The position numbers and the translations under genes were made by a program. From Opitutaceae bacterium (GTDB lineage: Bacteria > Verrucomicrobiota > Verrucomicrobiia > Opitutales > Opitutaceae), in contig JADJZJ010000009.1 of the NCBI GenBank assembly GCA_016715765.1, positions 58,700 through 122,699 of the forward strand: a stretch of 64,000 nucleotides of DNA, in the 5' to 3' direction. Shown here piece after piece: positions 9,801 to 18,638 of the stretch. How positions within the stretch are numbered: position 1 is the stretch's first letter; each line of letters opens with the position of its first letter. The notes beneath the pieces were generated by a model. That model was not told the origin of the DNA. It saw nothing but the letters and a program-made list of their open reading frames with translations, and ran no database searches.

Positions 9801-9999
9801 CCGCGGCTTTCTTGGTGTAGGTGACCACGGCCGTCTTGCGCAGCCGCGCCGCGCCCCCCGGCGCCAGGGCCATCGCGGCCAGGCGCTGCGAGATCGCCGT
9901 GGTCTTGCCCGAGCCCGCGTTGGCGCTCACGGCGAAATTCGCATCCCATTCCTCGCGGAACCGCGTGCGCGCCACGACATCGGACAGCGGCTTATTCAT
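6874..9999 (-). CDS. AddA-like UvrD-family helicase/nuclease
   Basis: A 1041-residue subunit of an AddAB/RecBCD-type enzyme that resects double-strand breaks for recombination. Walker A is at residues 27-34 (NAGSGKTT) and Walker B is DEAQDTD starting at D319. Later superfamily 1 motifs are visible (SAKGLEWPVVIVPG; LLYVTLTRARRTL). A C-terminal PD-(D/E)XK nuclease has VVDWKT with D980 and K982. The start is set at the ATG at 9999, just before the Walker A region; an upstream in-frame extension would lie inside the next gene. It overlaps the AddB-like gene by 8 bases. Confidence 0.85.
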   Translation of the reverse strand: MNKPLSDVVARTRFREEWDANFAVSANAGSGKTTAISQRLAAMALAPGGAARLRKTAVVTYTKKAAAQIEQRARQVLLQQLAAAGATDLSPLDQLETAFFGTIHSFCLKLARTYGQTVGINLNPTVVAEDDEALWEEFVEQDPMTFAVLGADELSAFLRHVSLAVIFDLARQIDAATASTLRQRRPAGPPPAPAEAVLEQLLAVPVKGSGGKNILLSQQRAKVWRQNWMEGRGFLPLFEPSGSARAMVELARAWMAPLKRWLAAAAAALAGELAERYRVWRFARGVQTYADQIDAAMAVLRDGTLLDRMRAEGWRILLDEAQDTDPQQFAVLVELARAPGSERGSWPGSGGAGPRPGHFCMVGDGQQAIYSTRADIGNFSKHVEAFRAGNGGELLEFQVTFRAPQAVINLLNATLPPAFGPERPENFGLPPAEDAPPPFLQVPYVPLVAGPANEAGAALRLPLVPPDASPGGVETWLAEESRQIARWLHAHSPAALGVRTWGEVAVLAPRNEWLSTVRKAFEREGLRVALQTRRNRAGDHPAYAWMTGLLAVCADPENTFEWVGVLREVFAVSDGLIAAELRRLGRLAWDEPSVHAAPLASALEMVRPFVLRTNDEGQALGDFARELAAAAELERKARLLDATGGLVGELDRLLAQAAELGLQGAGPRQWLAELLAHLDDGRPAGKPTEEAINLLTAHSAKGLEWPVVIVPGLWRGIGKPPEAGLKLVNGSATGLQVFFDTASIPADTREARDRERVRELTRLLYVTLTRARRTLVVPWVDGFGGPQRESPSFAALWGAELAALPELNGTDLIAPAPMQPARETSPAVAPAAASDLAAAGLPDRLLPHQLAHVPDLARAARHESGWDEPLSGAGSEDAIDYGLWWHETMEFLPWTADDRTVADYGREAVLAAAALGFGPRAEAEWMRLGRSAVWRELRGEQWVRQTEVGVFAPLRPDAWIDGVMDLVLHDPAGQAVWVVDWKTNRRRAGEDDGTLLARLADEYAPQLRAYGSCLTLLFPGCAVRQLVYSTVVGGWRQIPAG

Positions 10000-12859
10000 C
10001 GTCCGCCCCCTTTTCCTCCGCCCCGAAAGTGAGGGCATATTTGGCCTGCAACACGGCGTGACGCACCGGCGTGCAGGCCAGCGGCCAGTCAAAACCACCG
10101 GGGGCGTAATCCGAGCGGTCCGGCGTCAAAGCCCCGTAGGTGCCGAGGTCCAACGCCAGCGCCAGCCAGTCCAATTTCGCCAGGCCTGCGTCGAGGTCGG
10201 CGAAGTCCATCCCGGACGCCGCGCCGGGCTCGGGCCGGAGCATCCACACGCGGCCGGCCGCGGCCCCGAGCGAACGCACCCCCGCGAGGTAAACGCCCAG
10301 CTGCAGGGAAGCCCCGCTGCGCGCCATGCGCTTGGCGCTGAGATCCAGGTCCCCGCCGGTCTTGAAATCGATGATGTCCACGCGCGCACCCCGCCACTCC
10401 GGCCGGTCGAGCAGGACCAGATCGAGCCGGCCCGCCACGGGCAACTGGCGCGAGCCGAGGGCCAGCACCGCCTCCCGCGGCAGCCAGGCCTCCGTCGCGA
10501 CATAGGGTCCGGCGCCGAGCGCATGGACGTTGTCCAGCAGGACGCCGCAGATCCGGGTCAGTTCCGCATGAAACGAATCCCAATACCGGTCCGCCGGCCA
10601 TTGTCCCCGCAAGTCCGCCAGGGCCGCAGCAAGCCGGCCGGCCGCCTCCGCCGCCGGCGGCATCTCGCCGAATCCGCGGGTCACCTCGGTCGGGCGCAAC
10701 GCCGCCGCGAGCAGCGCATGCGCCTGCTGCCCGAGCACCTTGCGCGGGGCGCGGACCAGCGGCTCCCACGCCACCCGCGGTGTGCGCAGCACCGCTTCAA
10801 ACCACAGCACCGCGGGATCCTGCACCCCGCGTTCGATCTGCTTGGCGGACAATTTTTCCGGCGCCGTCAGCGTGGGATCGCCGGCGAAAAAGAATTCATC
10901 GAAGGCCCGCGTCGGATCGCGCCGACCCTCCCATATCTTTTGCCAGGTGCTGAGCGCATCGGACAACGCCGGCCCGGCCGGGATGCATTCCCGCGCCAGC
11001 GCCTCGAAGGCGGCCTCGAGCCCGGTCTCCCCGCCGACCCGGCCCTGCGCCCACAGCACGCGCTCGAGCCAGGCGTTGGGCGCCAGCTTCATCTCCGGTT
11101 CCTCCTCCGCGAACAGGGCCGCCGTCATGGTCAGCTCCGTGCGGGTGTCGCGGGCGAGGCTGCGCCAGCCGGCCCGTTCCATGGCGGCTCGATCGTCACT
11201 GGTGAACAGGCCGAGGGTGAACCGGCCGCGTGCATTGAGGGCCAGGCGCTGCTCGTCGGTCAGCCAGCAGCTGGGCTCGCGGCGCTCCGGCCACACTCCG
11301 GCATTGCTCTCCACCAGGAAGAGATGAGACCACGCCGCGCCTTCCATCCGCCGCATCGTCCCGAGTGTCACGCGGGCAAAGCCGCCCTTGCCCGGGGCTG
11401 ATTTCACGGGATGCTTTTCGGGCAGGAACGAGGCCAGGGCCGCGATCACCACCGCCGCCGGCAGCGGATGGGGTTCGCGCGCGGCCAGCGTGTCCAGCGG
11501 CCCCCAGCCTTCCGGCGCCTCCAGGTCGAATGCCGCGCACATCCGGCGAAAACGTCCCAAGGCATCGCCGAGCCCGATCTCCGCCGGCCAGGCCGGCAGC
11601 AGCAGGTGCGCCACGCGCGCCAGTTCCGGTGCGACGGTGTCCCATTCCCCGACGTGCGCCGCCACCGCGTGGGTCTGGCGCGAATCGAAACTCCGTTCGC
11701 AGGCGCGGCGCGCCTCGGCCAGCGCGAGGGTCACCGCCCCGGTCGCCCGCAGCCAGGGCCAGAGGGCCAGCAGTTCCTCGAGCCGCGCCCCGCGTTCGTG
11801 AAACGCCAGCAGCGCGCGCTGGGCCTGCACATCCACGGGCGGCGGCCCGGCGGTCTCCAGCAGATCCGTGAAGGGCACGCCGCGCCCGGCCAGGAGCCGG
11901 GCCAGCTGCAGATGCGCCGCGTCCGCCGCGGGAAAAACCACGCCGATGTTCTCCGCGCCCGCCGCCAGCCGCGCCCCGATCCGGTCCGCCACCAACCGCA
12001 TCTCATCGCCGCGCGTGCGGCCCACCAGGACCTCGACGCGGTCGGCCGTGCCGCCCTCATGGGTCCACAACGTCCCCGCCGCCTCGCACGACTCCGCCGG
12101 CTCGGGCGCATCGATCGGCTGCGGTTCCACCCCGAGCAGGGTGCTCCACAGCCCGACCCATTTCTCATCGGGCGCGCCTTCGCCGCGGAAGGCGGGCTCG
12201 GCCAGCACCACGGTGATCTCGTCACAACGCCGCACAAACGCCGCCACGTTGAAGAATTCCCCCCACATCTCCGGCCCCGGCGCACTCACGAGCACCCGCC
12301 CGCCGAGCCGCGGCGCCCCGGGCGGGACCGGCTTGAGCCCGGCGGTTTCGGCCACCCTGGGGGCCAGGGTGAAACCATGACCCTCCACCCATTCGGTCAG
12401 ATCGGCAAAGATCCCGCGCAACGCCGGCAAGGGAAAATCCCCCGCCGCAAAGCCGGCCTTGAGCAGCTCGTCGAAGTCATCCAGCGCCCGGCCGGGATCG
12501 CTTTGCAGGCTTTGCCAGAAGCCCCAGTCCGGTTCCGCCGGGGTCAGCGGCGCCAGACGGCGCGCGATCAGCAGGCGCAATCCCAGGAGCAGGAGCTCCC
12601 GGCCCATCGCGGGACGTTCCGGCGGCGTGAGCGCGAGCCATTTCTTCCGGGCCAGGCCCGGGGACAGAAACTCCACCCCGAGGAGCGCGAGGTTCTCGCG
12701 CAGGCAGCGCTGCTTCAGCGCGTGGGCCTGGCCGCGGGTCGGGACGATGACGTAACTGCGGGCCAGAACCCCCTGCCCGGCCTGCAGCCACGGCCTGATC
12801 ACCGCCGTCCAGGCCGTGTCGGCGTGACGGGCAAGATGCAGGGCAATCGGCGGAACCAC
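9992..12859 (-). CDS. AddB-like PD-(D/E)XK nuclease
   Basis: The 955-residue partner of the AddA-like protein. It begins with a GTG codon. The N-terminus resembles an inactivated helicase fold (YVIVPTRGQAHALKQR), as in AddB. The C-terminal nuclease motif is IIDFKTGG with D831 and K833, preceded by RLDLVLLDRP. I do not see the C-terminal cysteine cluster that holds the iron-sulfur site of Bacillus AddB, so this belongs to the cluster-lacking PD-(D/E)XK branch (inference). The gene is upstream of, and overlaps, the AddA-like gene. Confidence 0.8.
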   Translation of the reverse strand: MVPPIALHLARHADTAWTAVIRPWLQAGQGVLARSYVIVPTRGQAHALKQRCLRENLALLGVEFLSPGLARKKWLALTPPERPAMGRELLLLGLRLLIARRLAPLTPAEPDWGFWQSLQSDPGRALDDFDELLKAGFAAGDFPLPALRGIFADLTEWVEGHGFTLAPRVAETAGLKPVPPGAPRLGGRVLVSAPGPEMWGEFFNVAAFVRRCDEITVVLAEPAFRGEGAPDEKWVGLWSTLLGVEPQPIDAPEPAESCEAAGTLWTHEGGTADRVEVLVGRTRGDEMRLVADRIGARLAAGAENIGVVFPAADAAHLQLARLLAGRGVPFTDLLETAGPPPVDVQAQRALLAFHERGARLEELLALWPWLRATGAVTLALAEARRACERSFDSRQTHAVAAHVGEWDTVAPELARVAHLLLPAWPAEIGLGDALGRFRRMCAAFDLEAPEGWGPLDTLAAREPHPLPAAVVIAALASFLPEKHPVKSAPGKGGFARVTLGTMRRMEGAAWSHLFLVESNAGVWPERREPSCWLTDEQRLALNARGRFTLGLFTSDDRAAMERAGWRSLARDTRTELTMTAALFAEEEPEMKLAPNAWLERVLWAQGRVGGETGLEAAFEALARECIPAGPALSDALSTWQKIWEGRRDPTRAFDEFFFAGDPTLTAPEKLSAKQIERGVQDPAVLWFEAVLRTPRVAWEPLVRAPRKVLGQQAHALLAAALRPTEVTRGFGEMPPAAEAAGRLAAALADLRGQWPADRYWDSFHAELTRICGVLLDNVHALGAGPYVATEAWLPREAVLALGSRQLPVAGRLDLVLLDRPEWRGARVDIIDFKTGGDLDLSAKRMARSGASLQLGVYLAGVRSLGAAAGRVWMLRPEPGAASGMDFADLDAGLAKLDWLALALDLGTYGALTPDRSDYAPGGFDWPLACTPVRHAVLQAKYALTFGAEEKGADDE

Positions 12860-12891
12860 GCCCTACGCATGGGGACTCGCGGGCCGGCGGC

Positions 12892-12931
12892 AAAAACAAA
12901 AAGCCCCGCAACCCAATTCGGGTCACGGGGC
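12892..12931 (-). terminator. Rho-independent terminator after rpsT
   Basis: Inverted arms 12903-12914 and 12920-12931 (GC-rich, two central mismatches) with a 5-base loop, followed on the minus strand by TTTTTGTTTTTG. It lies 28 bases past the rpsT stop codon. Confidence 0.85.
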
Positions 12932-12958
12932 CAATGAATGAATGCGCCGGGCGCGGAC

Positions 12959-13222
12959 TTACTTCTTCGCGGCGAAATGCTTGGCCACCTGGGCCTTGGC
13001 GCGGCTGGCGGCATTGCGATGCACCACCCCCGACTTGACGGCCTTGTCCATGGCGGAGGCATAGGCCGAGGCAACCGTGGCCGCAGCGGCGGCATCCCCG
13101 GCCTTGACGGCGGCATCGAGCTTCTTGTGCAGCGTCTTGAGGCGGGATTTGACCGTCTTGTTACGGTCGGTCAGGCGAACCGATTTGCGGGCGGCTTTGA
13201 TCGCGGATTTGGTGTTGGCCAT
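12959..13222 (-). CDS. rpsT: 30S ribosomal protein bS20
   Basis: An 87-residue, very basic, helical protein with the family start MANTKSAIKAARKS and the core KTLHKKLDAAV, then GVVHRNAASRAKAQVAKHF. bS20 binds 16S rRNA in the small subunit. Length and sequence are ordinary. It is monocistronic: its own terminator follows and the upstream gene is divergent. Confidence 0.97.
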   Translation of the reverse strand: MANTKSAIKAARKSVRLTDRNKTVKSRLKTLHKKLDAAVKAGDAAAAATVASAYASAMDKAVKSGVVHRNAASRAKAQVAKHFAAKK

Positions 13223-13347
13223 GGTCGGATAAGGATTGGAAGCCGGTCAAAGACTCAAACGCCCGCTGGAGAGTCAACGGTATTTTCATTCTTCCGCTTT
13301 CTGCTTTGCCCGGCGGCCCTTCCGTCCACATTGCTGGTGCAGCCCTG

Positions 13348-14934
13348 ATGAATCTCCGGACCCGCTTCAACCTGCTGCTGGTGTTACTGTGCCTGGGCCT
13401 CGCGGCGAGCCTCCTGGCGCTCAGGTTTCACGAAAAGCGCGAAACCCGGCTGATCCTCCACGAGATCCGTGAACAGCGCAGTCAAATGCTGGACCGACTG
13501 ATCGAGTTGAGCGGCCGCTCGCTCCGGACGTTTACGCGGGAATATTCGCTGTGGACGGAAATGGCCGATTTTGTGGCCAAGCCGGCGGTGGACAAGGCCT
13601 GGACCCACATTAACATCGACAGCAGTCTCGCCACGTTCCAGGCCGAGGCCGCCTGGGTTTTCAAGCCCGACGGCCGGTTGTTTTACGCCGCCGTGCTGGC
13701 GAATGAACCGCCGGTGCCAATCACCCTGCTCCCGCCCCCCGACCAACTCGCGGAGCGGCTGAACCGGGACAAGGTCTGCCATTTTTTCATCAAGGCCGGC
13801 TCCGAGCTCTACGAAATCCGGGGATCGGTCATCGTGCCGTCGGAAGACATGAACCGGTCCACCCCGCCCCGCGGGTTTTTCCTGACGGCCCGCCACTGGG
13901 GGGCGCAGCATCTGGCAGGCCTGGCCGAACTCAGCCAGGCCACGATCGAGTTGGCTGACAGCGCCGAAAGCCGCACCCCGGCGGTGGAGCAGAACTCGAT
14001 TCATCTCTTCCGTCATCTGCCCGACTGGGAGGGAAAAACCATCAGCGGGCTGCACCTGCGCTACGACTCCGCGGAACTCAGCCAGGTCAGTGAAACGGAC
14101 GTCTGGGAATCCGTGATTTTCTTCGCCTTCGGTTCCCTCTCCATCCTCCTCGTGGTTTATTTCGCCTACCGCTGGGTCCTGCGTCCCGTCGGCGGGATCA
14201 GTGAAAGCCTGGCCACCGGCAACCTCGCCCCGCTCGAGCCCTACTACGACGAGCGTTCCGAACTCGGCCGCGTCGCTAACCTCGTGCGGTCCTCGTTTCA
14301 TGACCGCGAGAAACTGCGCGACACCATGCAGGAGCGGGCCCAGCTGAGCCGGGACCTGCACGACGGCCTCATCCAGGCCCTTTATGCGATCGGCATGAAC
14401 CTCGCTAGCATCGGCCCCCTGCTGCGGCGCAAGCCGGAACAGGCGGAAACCCAGCTGGACCAGGCCCGCACCGAACTCAATGCCTCCATCCGTGAACTGC
14501 GCAGTTTCATCACCAGGCTGGAGCCGGCCGACGCCGAGAAAAAGGATTTTGGCAAGGCCGTGCAGCTGCTCGTGAAATTCATGCAGACGGCGCACCCCAC
14601 GACCTTCAAGCTGGAGATGGACGATGGACTGGCCTCCGGCCTGGCCGTCGAACGCAGCACCCAGCTGCTGTACATCGTGCGCGAAGCCCTGAGCAACGCC
14701 CTGCGCCACGGCCGGGGCGACACGGTCACCCTCCGGCTGCAACCCGCGGGGGATCTGGCGGTGTTCAGTGTGCATGACAACGGCCGGGGATTCGATCCCG
14801 CCGCCCCCCGCCAGGGCGGACACGGCCTTGACAACATGACCGAACGCGCCCTCCAACTTGGCGGCACATTGCAGATCAGTTCATTGCCAGGCCAAGGCAC
14901 ACTCGTCACCGTCCGCTTTCCCCATTCCCTATGA
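13348..14934 (+). CDS. Sensor histidine kinase, NarX-type, with CHASE4-like sensor domain
   Basis: Membrane sensor of a two-component pair (528 residues). Helix 1 is at about 6-24. A periplasmic domain of roughly 225 residues resembles CHASE4 (REYSLWTEMADFV early, then AAWVFKPDG). Helix 2 is at about 256-277, followed by a short HAMP-like linker. The HisKA_3 box is SRDLHDG with phospho-accepting H338. The HATPase has N450 (EALSNALRHG), DNGRGFD and GHGLDNMTERA. The start at 13348 puts helix 1 at the N-terminus. The stop overlaps the response regulator start by ATGA. The ligand is unknown. A paralogue lies at 15914-17526. Confidence 0.88.
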   Translation: MNLRTRFNLLLVLLCLGLAASLLALRFHEKRETRLILHEIREQRSQMLDRLIELSGRSLRTFTREYSLWTEMADFVAKPAVDKAWTHINIDSSLATFQAEAAWVFKPDGRLFYAAVLANEPPVPITLLPPPDQLAERLNRDKVCHFFIKAGSELYEIRGSVIVPSEDMNRSTPPRGFFLTARHWGAQHLAGLAELSQATIELADSAESRTPAVEQNSIHLFRHLPDWEGKTISGLHLRYDSAELSQVSETDVWESVIFFAFGSLSILLVVYFAYRWVLRPVGGISESLATGNLAPLEPYYDERSELGRVANLVRSSFHDREKLRDTMQERAQLSRDLHDGLIQALYAIGMNLASIGPLLRRKPEQAETQLDQARTELNASIRELRSFITRLEPADAEKKDFGKAVQLLVKFMQTAHPTTFKLEMDDGLASGLAVERSTQLLYIVREALSNALRHGRGDTVTLRLQPAGDLAVFSVHDNGRGFDPAAPRQGGHGLDNMTERALQLGGTLQISSLPGQGTLVTVRFPHSL

Positions 14935-15746
14935 AATCCATGACTTCAACCATCCGGGTCCTGCTGGTCGATGACAGCGCTCTCGTCCGCCGCGGCGTGA
15001 GATCGGTCATCGAGGCGCACAGCGAGCAAGGCGCCATCGAGGTGGTGGGCGAGGCCGCGAGCGCTGCCGCCGCGATGACTGAAGTCCTGCGTCTCCGGCC
15101 CGATGTGGTGCTGCTCGACCTGCGCCTGCCCGACGATTCCGGCATCAATGTCTGCCGCCGCATCCACACTGAACTACCCGCCACCCGCGTGCTCGTGCTG
15201 ACCTCATTCGTGGACGACAACCTGGTCTACAACGCCGTCATCGCTGGGGCCCACGGCTATCTCATGAAGGAAGTGGACCCGCCCACCCTGCTCGAAGCAA
15301 TTGCCAAGGCGGCTTCCGGCCAGTCCATTCTCGCTCCCGACATCACGGAACGCGTGATGAAGATGCTGCGGTCCGGCAATACCGGCAAGGAAGGCAGCAA
15401 CGACCTCTCCACCCTGTCCAACCAGGAACGACGGGTTCTCGCTTGCGTGGCCGAGGGCCTCACCAACAAACAGACCGGCGAACGCCTCAATCTCAGCGAG
15501 AACACGGTGAAAAACTACCTGATCAACGTGTTTGAAAAACTGCAGGTCAAACGCCGCTCCCAAGCCGCCGCGCTCTATGTCGAACAGGTCGGCCGGCCCG
15601 TGGCTTCCGACCTGCCCCGGGCAAGTAAGGTCCGGCTCGGCGGCCCGATTTGTACCGGACCGGAATGCGAGCTGATGCCAGCGACTGGCGTTTTGGTTCC
15701 GGCAGGCAGCGCGGGTGATCCCGGGATCACCCTAGCCTACAAATAG
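14931..15746 (+). CDS. NarL/LuxR-family response regulator
   Basis: The receiver domain (residues about 8-125) has the acidic pair VDD, phospho-acceptor D63 (VVLLDLRLPD) and the switch Lys in HGYLMKEVDPP. A LuxR-type helix-turn-helix spans about 162-215 (LSNQERRVLACVAEGLTNKQ). It is translationally coupled to the kinase before it. An unusual C-terminal tail of about 45 residues (rich in Gly, Pro, Ala) follows the HTH. At the equivalent place the paralogue at 17523 continues into a prepilin. The stop codon sits inside an AGGCCT palindrome. Confidence 0.88.
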   Translation: MKSMTSTIRVLLVDDSALVRRGVRSVIEAHSEQGAIEVVGEAASAAAAMTEVLRLRPDVVLLDLRLPDDSGINVCRRIHTELPATRVLVLTSFVDDNLVYNAVIAGAHGYLMKEVDPPTLLEAIAKAASGQSILAPDITERVMKMLRSGNTGKEGSNDLSTLSNQERRVLACVAEGLTNKQTGERLNLSENTVKNYLINVFEKLQVKRRSQAAALYVEQVGRPVASDLPRASKVRLGGPICTGPECELMPATGVLVPAGSAGDPGITLAYK

Positions 15747-15763
15747 GCCTGAATAGGCCTATT
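15742..15763. promoter_or_regulatory. AGGCCT palindrome, candidate regulator-binding site
   Basis: A perfect 9-bp inverted repeat, AATAGGCCT and AGGCCTATT separated by 4 bases. It also reads as two TAGGCCT direct copies 10 bases apart, one helical turn. It lies at the end of the first response regulator gene, about 150 bases before the second kinase. A matching palindrome is at 20674-20698. The 150 bases after it (15764-15913) are AT-richer than the surroundings and hold no gene, so a promoter here is plausible. Confidence 0.45.
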
Positions 15764-15913
15764 GTGGCAAACCTATTATATTTAGCTGACGGCCCTAGGC
15801 GTGGGCCAAAATAAGGGGTATTTTCCTCATGATGCACTTCCGTTCGCACCCAGAGAACACCCCGGTTGGTTCTACCGAACTTCATATCAGCTCCAACTAG
15901 GCTGCATGCTGGC

Positions 15914-17526
15914 ATGAGCGTAAAACTGAAATTCGCGTCGCTGTTGGGACTGTCCTTGATGGTCTTTGTCTCGGCCATGTGGGCGCTGCAGTGGCTGGAC
16001 CGGCGCGAAACCGCCCGTAATGCCACCCTGTTGCATCGCTCACGTGAGCAACAGCTGGACCACTGGCTCACCGCCACCGGTGTTTCGCTGCGCAATTTCA
16101 CCGATGAAGGGCCCAGGTCGCCGCGGCCCGCGTGCGCACCGATCCCACGCAATTCACCCTGCCGGAAAACACCGAGGGCATAGCCGCGGCAAACGTCACC
16201 GGTTACTGGGTGGTGCGAAGCAGCGGCACGGTCGTGCAGGTTGAGGCCGCGCATGGCCTGGGGCATCCCCCCGTATCCGCCGCCAGCATCGCATTATGGA
16301 CGGCCAATCCCCCGACCCACCGCTTCTTCAGCGAAAGCGAGGCCGGGCTGCTGGAAATTTGCGTGGAGCCGATCACTCCGCAGGAAGGCCGTTCCCCCTG
16401 GGGCTGGTTTCTCGTCGCTCGGCGATGGGATGAAAACCACCTGAAGGTGCTGACCAATCTCACCGAGGGCCGCGTCACCCTGGACCTGCATCCCGCCGCC
16501 ACCCTGACATCGGCCACCGTGCACACGCGTCTGCTGCCGGACTGGCAGGGACGTCCGCTGCGCAGTCTGCAGGTCAGCTATCCGCCGGGGATTGAAGCTG
16601 TCCCGCCCTGGCCCGGCCTGCCCGGCCTCGCGGTGTTCTTCGGCTTCGGCCTCCTGCTGCTCTCCGGCCTGGCCCTGAGCCTGCACCGCTGGGTCCTGCG
16701 TCCCCTGGATCTCATCGGCGCCAGTCTCGCCCTGGACAGCGCCGCCCCGCTCGCGCCGCTGCTGGCCGGACAGGATGAATTCGCCGGCACCGCCCGCCGG
16801 CTCGAGGCCTCGTTCACCCAGCGCGACGCCCTCAAAAGGGAGATCGAGGAACGCCGGAGCATCGCCACCGCCCTGCTGGCGGCGGAAAACGACCTGCGCC
16901 GCACCATGGACGAGCGCACCCGCCTCGGCCGCGACCTGCACGACGGCGTGATCCAGGCGCTCTATGCGACGGGCATGGGCCTCGCCGGCATCCGCGCCCT
17001 GCTCCCCCCCGGGCAGAATGAAGCCTCCGAACGGCTCAACCAATGCCGGGCGACGCTCAATGAGATCATCCGCGACGTGCGCAACTTCATCACCGGGATC
17101 GAGCCCGAGGCGCTCCGGCAGCAGAGCTTCACGCAGGCGGTGCAGGCGCTGCTCGAATTCATGCAAAGCATCAGCCCGAGTTCGACCCAGGCCGAGATTG
17201 ACGAACACCTGGCCGGCCAGCTGACCCTGAACCAGCGGGCCAATGCGCTGCACATCATGCGCGAGGCCGTGAGCAATGCCCTGCGCCACGGCGCCGCCGA
17301 GCACATCCAGGTCTCGTTCACCCGCACGCCCGAGGGCGACGCCGCCCTCGACATCAGCGACGACGGCCTGGGCTTCACCCCGGGAGCCGACACCACCAAC
17401 CGGGGCCGCGGCCTGGAAAATCTCGCCCAGCGCGCCGCCGACCTCGGCGCCATTTTCACCCTGCGATCGGAACCGGGCCAGGGCGCCCGCCTGCGTTTCG
17501 TCTTCACCCTGCCGCCAAAGTCATGA
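15914..17526 (+). pseudogene. Second NarX-type sensor histidine kinase, frameshifted in sensor domain
   Basis: Paralogue of the kinase at 13348. MSVKLKFASLLGLSL opens helix 1 and the reading runs to NFTDE at about 16108. The frame then moves by one base and continues with AQVAAARVRTDPTQ to the end. Adding a single T before GGGCCC at 16109-16114 would give FTDEWAQVAA and restore one open frame. All catalytic parts lie downstream and are intact: second helix, HisKA_3 with the His codon at 16939 (GRDLHDG), EAVSNALRHG, and a GLENLAQRAADLG ATP-lid. A shorter protein could start at GTG 16132 but would lack helix 1. The end overlaps the next gene by ATGA. Confidence 0.78.
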
Positions 17527-18638
17527 AATCCATTCCCACCCAAGGCATCCGCATCCTGCTGGTCGAGGACAGCATCCTGGTCCGCGAAGGCATCCGGATC
17601 GTGCTCGAGTCCGCCGATCCGCCGGACCTGCACGTCGTCGGTGAAGCCGGCTCCAATGCCGAGGCCATTGCCGCCTGCGACCGGCTGAAACCCGCCGTCG
17701 TGCTGCTCGACATCCGGCTCCCCGACGGCAACGGCTTCACGGCCTGCCGCGAAATCCTCCTGCGCCAGCCCGACACCCGGGTCATCATCCTCACCTCGCA
17801 TTCGAGCGACACGTTCGTCTATGAGGCGGTCAATGCCGGCGCGCACGGCTACCTCATGAAGGAAGTGGATCCCGCCGGCCTCGTGCAGGCCGTTCGCGAT
17901 GTCGCCGCCGGCCAGTCCATCCTCGCCCCCGACGTCACCGACCGGGTGCTCAAGATGCTGCGCGGCAACGGCGCCGGCCGCAGCGCGGAGGGCGATCTCG
18001 CCAGCCTCTCCCATCAGGAGCGGCGCGTCCTGGCCTGCGTGGCCGAGGGCCTCACCAACAAGCAGGCGGGCGAACGCCTCGGCCTGAGTGACAACACGGT
18101 GAAAAACTACCTGATCAACGTTTTCGAAAAGCTGCAGGTCAAACGCCGCGCGCAGGCCGCCGCCCTTTATGTGTCGCAGGCCGGGCGGCCCAATGCCGGG
18201 GCGATGTCGCTGCCGGATGCCACCAAGTCGGGTTTCACCCTGGTCGAGGTCATGTTCGCCGCCATCGTCCTGGCCCTCGGCATCGTCACCGCCATCCTCA
18301 CGCTCCAGCGCGGCCTGCAGGCCATCGACACGGCGCGGAACTACACCTACGCGGGCCAGCTCATGCAGAGCGAGATGGAGAATCTGCGGCTGAAAAACTG
18401 GGACCAGCTCGAGACGCTGCAGCAGGCCGGCCCCGTCCTGGTCACGGCCGATCCCACGGCCACTTCCACCCGCACCACCTTCGACTGCACCCGCACCATC
18501 AGGACCGTGAAAACCGACATGAAGGAAATCCTCCTCGTCTCGAGCTGGCGCGGCTACGACGGCCGCGCCCACACGGCCCGCGTCGTCACCCGCTACGGCA
18601 AGAGCGGCCTCTATGACTATTTCTACACCGCCCACTGA
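17523..18638 (+). CDS. Response regulator fused in frame to a PilV-like type IV prepilin
   Basis: A 371-residue ORF with two modules. Residues 1-226 are a NarL-type regulator: D63 in VVLLDIRLPDG, Lys in HGYLMKEVDPA, LuxR HTH about 161-215. Residues 228-371 are a complete class III-type minor prepilin: leader MSLPDATKSG, cleavage expected after G237, then FTLVEV with Glu at +5 and a membrane helix about 238-260. The C-terminal domain resembles the PilV-like protein at 20754 (both end GLYDY(F/Y)YT). ATG 18204 (Met228) could start a separate pilin, with only a weak G-rich Shine-Dalgarno. No stop separates the modules. The stop overlaps pilW by 26 bases. Confidence 0.85.
   Translation: MKSIPTQGIRILLVEDSILVREGIRIVLESADPPDLHVVGEAGSNAEAIAACDRLKPAVVLLDIRLPDGNGFTACREILLRQPDTRVIILTSHSSDTFVYEAVNAGAHGYLMKEVDPAGLVQAVRDVAAGQSILAPDVTDRVLKMLRGNGAGRSAEGDLASLSHQERRVLACVAEGLTNKQAGERLGLSDNTVKNYLINVFEKLQVKRRAQAAALYVSQAGRPNAGAMSLPDATKSGFTLVEVMFAAIVLALGIVTAILTLQRGLQAIDTARNYTYAGQLMQSEMENLRLKNWDQLETLQQAGPVLVTADPTATSTRTTFDCTRTIRTVKTDMKEILLVSSWRGYDGRAHTARVVTRYGKSGLYDYFYTAH

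Noticed and set aside
15747..15913. Possible short gene between regulator 1 and kinase 2
   Set aside because: No coding-like frame with a ribosome binding site; the stretch is more AT-rich and more likely regulatory.
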